Shown: piece by piece, positions 6,194 to 7,693 of the stretch | Position numbering within the stretch: position 1 is the stretch's first letter | Layout of the letters: each line of letters opens with the position of its first letter | Origin: CAUPWF01 sp036656615 | GTDB taxonomy: Bacteria; Bacillota; Clostridia; Lachnospirales; Lachnospiraceae | Assembly (NCBI GenBank): GCA_036656615.1 | Contig: JAVXHY010000036.1 | Span: forward strand, 1 to 7,693 | Direction: 5' to 3' | DNA: 7,693 bases | The notes under the pieces: generated by a model | The model's input: only the letters and a program-made list of their open reading frames with translations | What the model was told of the DNA's origin: nothing | Databases searched by the model: none | Position numbers and translations under genes: made by a program

Positions 6194-7513
6194 GGGAATG
6201 GATAACTTTTTTATTTGATTTTCAATCTTTTGAAATTTACCTTCAGAAGCACCCTGTGTAATTGTAAAGTCAATTGGTACAGCACTTAGTGGGTCGAAAT
6301 CCACCCAGTTAGGAGCAGTTGCTTCCTTTACTGAATAATTACCAACGGGTAAACCTTTAATGTCTGCGAGACCATTGGCATCCGTGGTCAATGTAATAGA
6401 GGTCTTTCCCCCTTGTATTTCTCCACCATCTTTTCTTGTAAGGGTAAAAGTAACACCAGGAATAGGAGTTGTGGTACCCTGTATTACTTTTTGAATTTTT
6501 AATTCACCTGGGACGGTTCCAGTAATATCTGCTCCAGCACTTACATTTTTTACTTGGACATTAAAAGGTTGATTTATAACGGCCTCTTTATTGGCTTCTT
6601 TATAAGAAACGATGGTATTGTTAGAAAATTCAGCCATTGTAGGGTTTGTAATAAGTGTGCTGTACGAAATAGTGAAGATATTTGATGAAATATATTTGGC
6701 GGGTATATCAACAAGGATGGTATTCTTCGTTGTATCGGTGGTTAAAGTTGTACCCGGAAAGTCACTTAGAAATTGAGCTATTCCAGCAGCTCCATTATAC
6801 TCACGTGGATTTGCTCCTTCTATTAGAATCCAAAAGTCATCTAGTGTTAAAGTCTGTCCTGGTTGAATCTGGTCGTCAATATGTATCTTATCCTCGGCAA
6901 TAGTTTTCCCAGCATTAATGACTAAATACCAATAAACATGTGTGGTGTCCGCAGGATCCATTATTCCGCTTTTATGATAAAAGGTATTGGTTGTCCCAGC
7001 AGCAGGTTTGGTAATTGCAACATCTGTCTTTTGGTTTCCAGATGTAATGGATGCAGTCTTTGTATTTTCGGTCTGGACTTGGGTTATATTTCTCCCAGTT
7101 GCATCAAATTCCAGATGTCCACTTACCTTATCAAGTGGATTAATGTTGCTATTAAATTTTATAGTAGCACCATTATCGGCTGTAATTTCTGCCTGACCGA
7201 CGACTTGCCCTTGAATGGTAAGGTCAATGGTTGTTGCATAGCCTTGAATATATACATCTGGTGAAGAACCAATGGAAGTCCAACCAATATGAATGGTATC
7301 TCCATCCTGTATTTTCCCACCTGTATCATCAAATGCTAGTGTAATCTTAAAACGACCACCGTCTATAATCGATGTAGGAGCTACAGTCAAACTGGTTACA
7401 TTGGTAGCACTAATATCCTTACCTGCGGCTTTTACATAAGAAACATCATGTTGCATAAACATAGAAATAACGAGTGTTAAAGCAAGTAAAGTAGACAATA
7501 TTCTCTTTTTCAT
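6139..7513 (-). CDS. Cell-wall-anchored adhesin, N-terminal part (signal peptide, ligand-binding domains, SpaA/Cna_B)
   Basis: This is the 5' part of the adhesin gene, 458 codons up to the gap; merged with 5622-6038 it gives a minimal 578-residue protein. Residues 1-30 are a signal peptide (MKKR, hydrophobic core, cleavage near VKA-A). Residues about 31-165 and 166-325 look like the two Ig-like ligand-binding domains of Cna/SdrG-type adhesins; HVYWYLVINAGK near 192-203 and the following stretch resemble the collagen-binding domain. Residues 334-436 form a SpaA/Cna_B domain that can make an intramolecular isopeptide bond: candidate Lys342 (or 339) in GELKIQK, catalytic Glu397 in KEATAP, and Asn432 in IENQ. 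A second Cna_B domain starts at VEKKW (441-445) and runs into the gap. The protein would be exported and displayed on the wall to bind host or matrix material; the ligand is unknown. GGGAG (7522-7526) lies eight bases before the ATG. Confidence 0.88.
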
Positions 7514-7517
7514 TTTT

Positions 7518-7565
7518 AAATCTCCCTTTAAATTGTTTTTTTGAAAATCTCCCCTTTAAATTGTT
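7518..7565 (-). repeat. Tandem duplication of the adhesin ribosome-binding segment
   Basis: Two copies of a segment of about 20 bases lie 27 bases apart: 7518-7537 and 7545-7565. On the minus strand each reads AACAATTTAAAG followed by a purine-rich Shine-Dalgarno core; the distal copy has one extra G (GGGGAG against GGGAG). The near copy is correctly placed for the ATG at 7511-7513. The far copy is followed by no start codon at a useful distance. It may be a standby ribosome site or a simple duplication. Confidence 0.8.
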
Positions 7566-7574
7566 CCGCTACTT

Positions 7575-7613
7575 AATATAGGTAATTTCATGCCTTTAAA
7601 ATACCTAATATTC
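7575..7613. repeat. Imperfect inverted repeat in the adhesin leader
   Basis: The arms at 7575-7588 and 7599-7613 pair through AGGTA/TACCT, AT-rich outer bases with a one-base bulge, and an inner TTT/AAA after one mismatch. The loop is about ten bases. It lies between the predicted transcription start (near 7617) and the duplicated ribosome sites. There is no U run after it, so a simple terminator is unlikely; an operator or mRNA-stabilising 5' hairpin is possible. Confidence 0.5.
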
Positions 7614-7623
7614 AAATGTCTTT

Positions 7624-7652
7624 ATTATAGCATAAGAATTAAAAAAAGTATA
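7624..7652 (-). promoter_or_regulatory. Predicted extended -10 promoter of the adhesin gene
   Basis: On the minus strand a perfect TATAAT (7624-7629) is preceded directly by TGC (7630-7632), an extended -10 element. The -35 position 17 bases upstream is only TATACT (7647-7652), which is weak; the extended element would compensate. The spacer holds a run of seven T. The start would be near 7617, giving a leader of about 104 bases. No other gene is visible between 7514 and the window end. Confidence 0.65.
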
Positions 7653-7693
7653 TAATTTTATGTAGTTTAATTACGTATTTAGTAACAGTTCAG

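Noticed and set aside
7514..7693. Possible c-di-GMP riboswitch upstream of the adhesin
   Set aside because: The leader of about 104 bases lacks the conserved GEMM-I or GEMM-II core sequences and is too AT-rich; only a simple imperfect hairpin is seen.
1..7693. CRISPR array, tRNA or rRNA gene, or insertion sequence
   Set aside because: No regularly spaced repeats, cloverleaf-like sequence, rRNA segments or transposase-like protein were seen on either strand.

Overview
The window looks like chromosomal DNA of a low-GC Gram-positive anaerobe, most likely a clostridium of the Lachnospiraceae type. The reasons are AT-rich coding sequence, strong AGGAGG-type ribosome sites, sigma-A-like promoters with TATAAT-type -10 boxes, a PAS/GGDEF sensor of a clostridial style, and a cell-wall-anchored adhesin ending in a PxTGD sorting signal. 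The family assignment rests on style only; no marker gene is present. The sequence is a draft assembly: it contains a 100-N scaffold gap (6039-6138).

Layout. (1) Positions 3-3299, minus strand: a 1098-residue soluble diguanylate cyclase with an N-terminal SnoaL/NTF2-like domain, six PAS-type sensor modules and a C-terminal GGDEF domain. (2) Positions 3300-3508: a divergent intergenic region with a recognisable promoter for each side and a perfect inverted repeat in the cyclase leader. (3) Positions 3509-5577, plus strand: a two-gene operon encoding a PLP-dependent fold-type I enzyme that resembles L-threonine-O-3-phosphate decarboxylase (CobD) or histidinol-phosphate aminotransferase (HisC), then a ten-helix EamA/DMT-family transporter. 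(4) Positions 5577-5616: a strong hairpin that serves as a bidirectional terminator between the convergent operon and adhesin gene. (5) Positions 5622-7513, minus strand: one surface adhesin gene split by the N gap. It has a signal peptide, Cna/SdrG-like ligand-binding domains, a SpaA/Cna_B isopeptide domain, at least one further Cna_B stalk domain and a cell-wall sorting signal. (6) Positions 7514-7693: the adhesin leader and promoter, with a duplicated Shine-Dalgarno segment and an imperfect hairpin.

How the parts may work together. The enzyme and transporter are very likely co-transcribed and may make and move one small amine or amino acid; no cobalamin genes are visible. The cyclase would turn sensed signals into cyclic di-GMP, a second messenger that often controls surface adhesion in clostridia. 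The adhesin two genes away is a natural candidate target, but no c-di-GMP riboswitch is visible in its leader, so the link is only suggestive.

The most notable point is the gap. Its two flanks carry the same 55-bp sequence. Merging the two copies restores an open 578-codon adhesin reading frame, while the 100 Ns as written break it. This points to an unresolved tandem array of Cna_B stalk domains.
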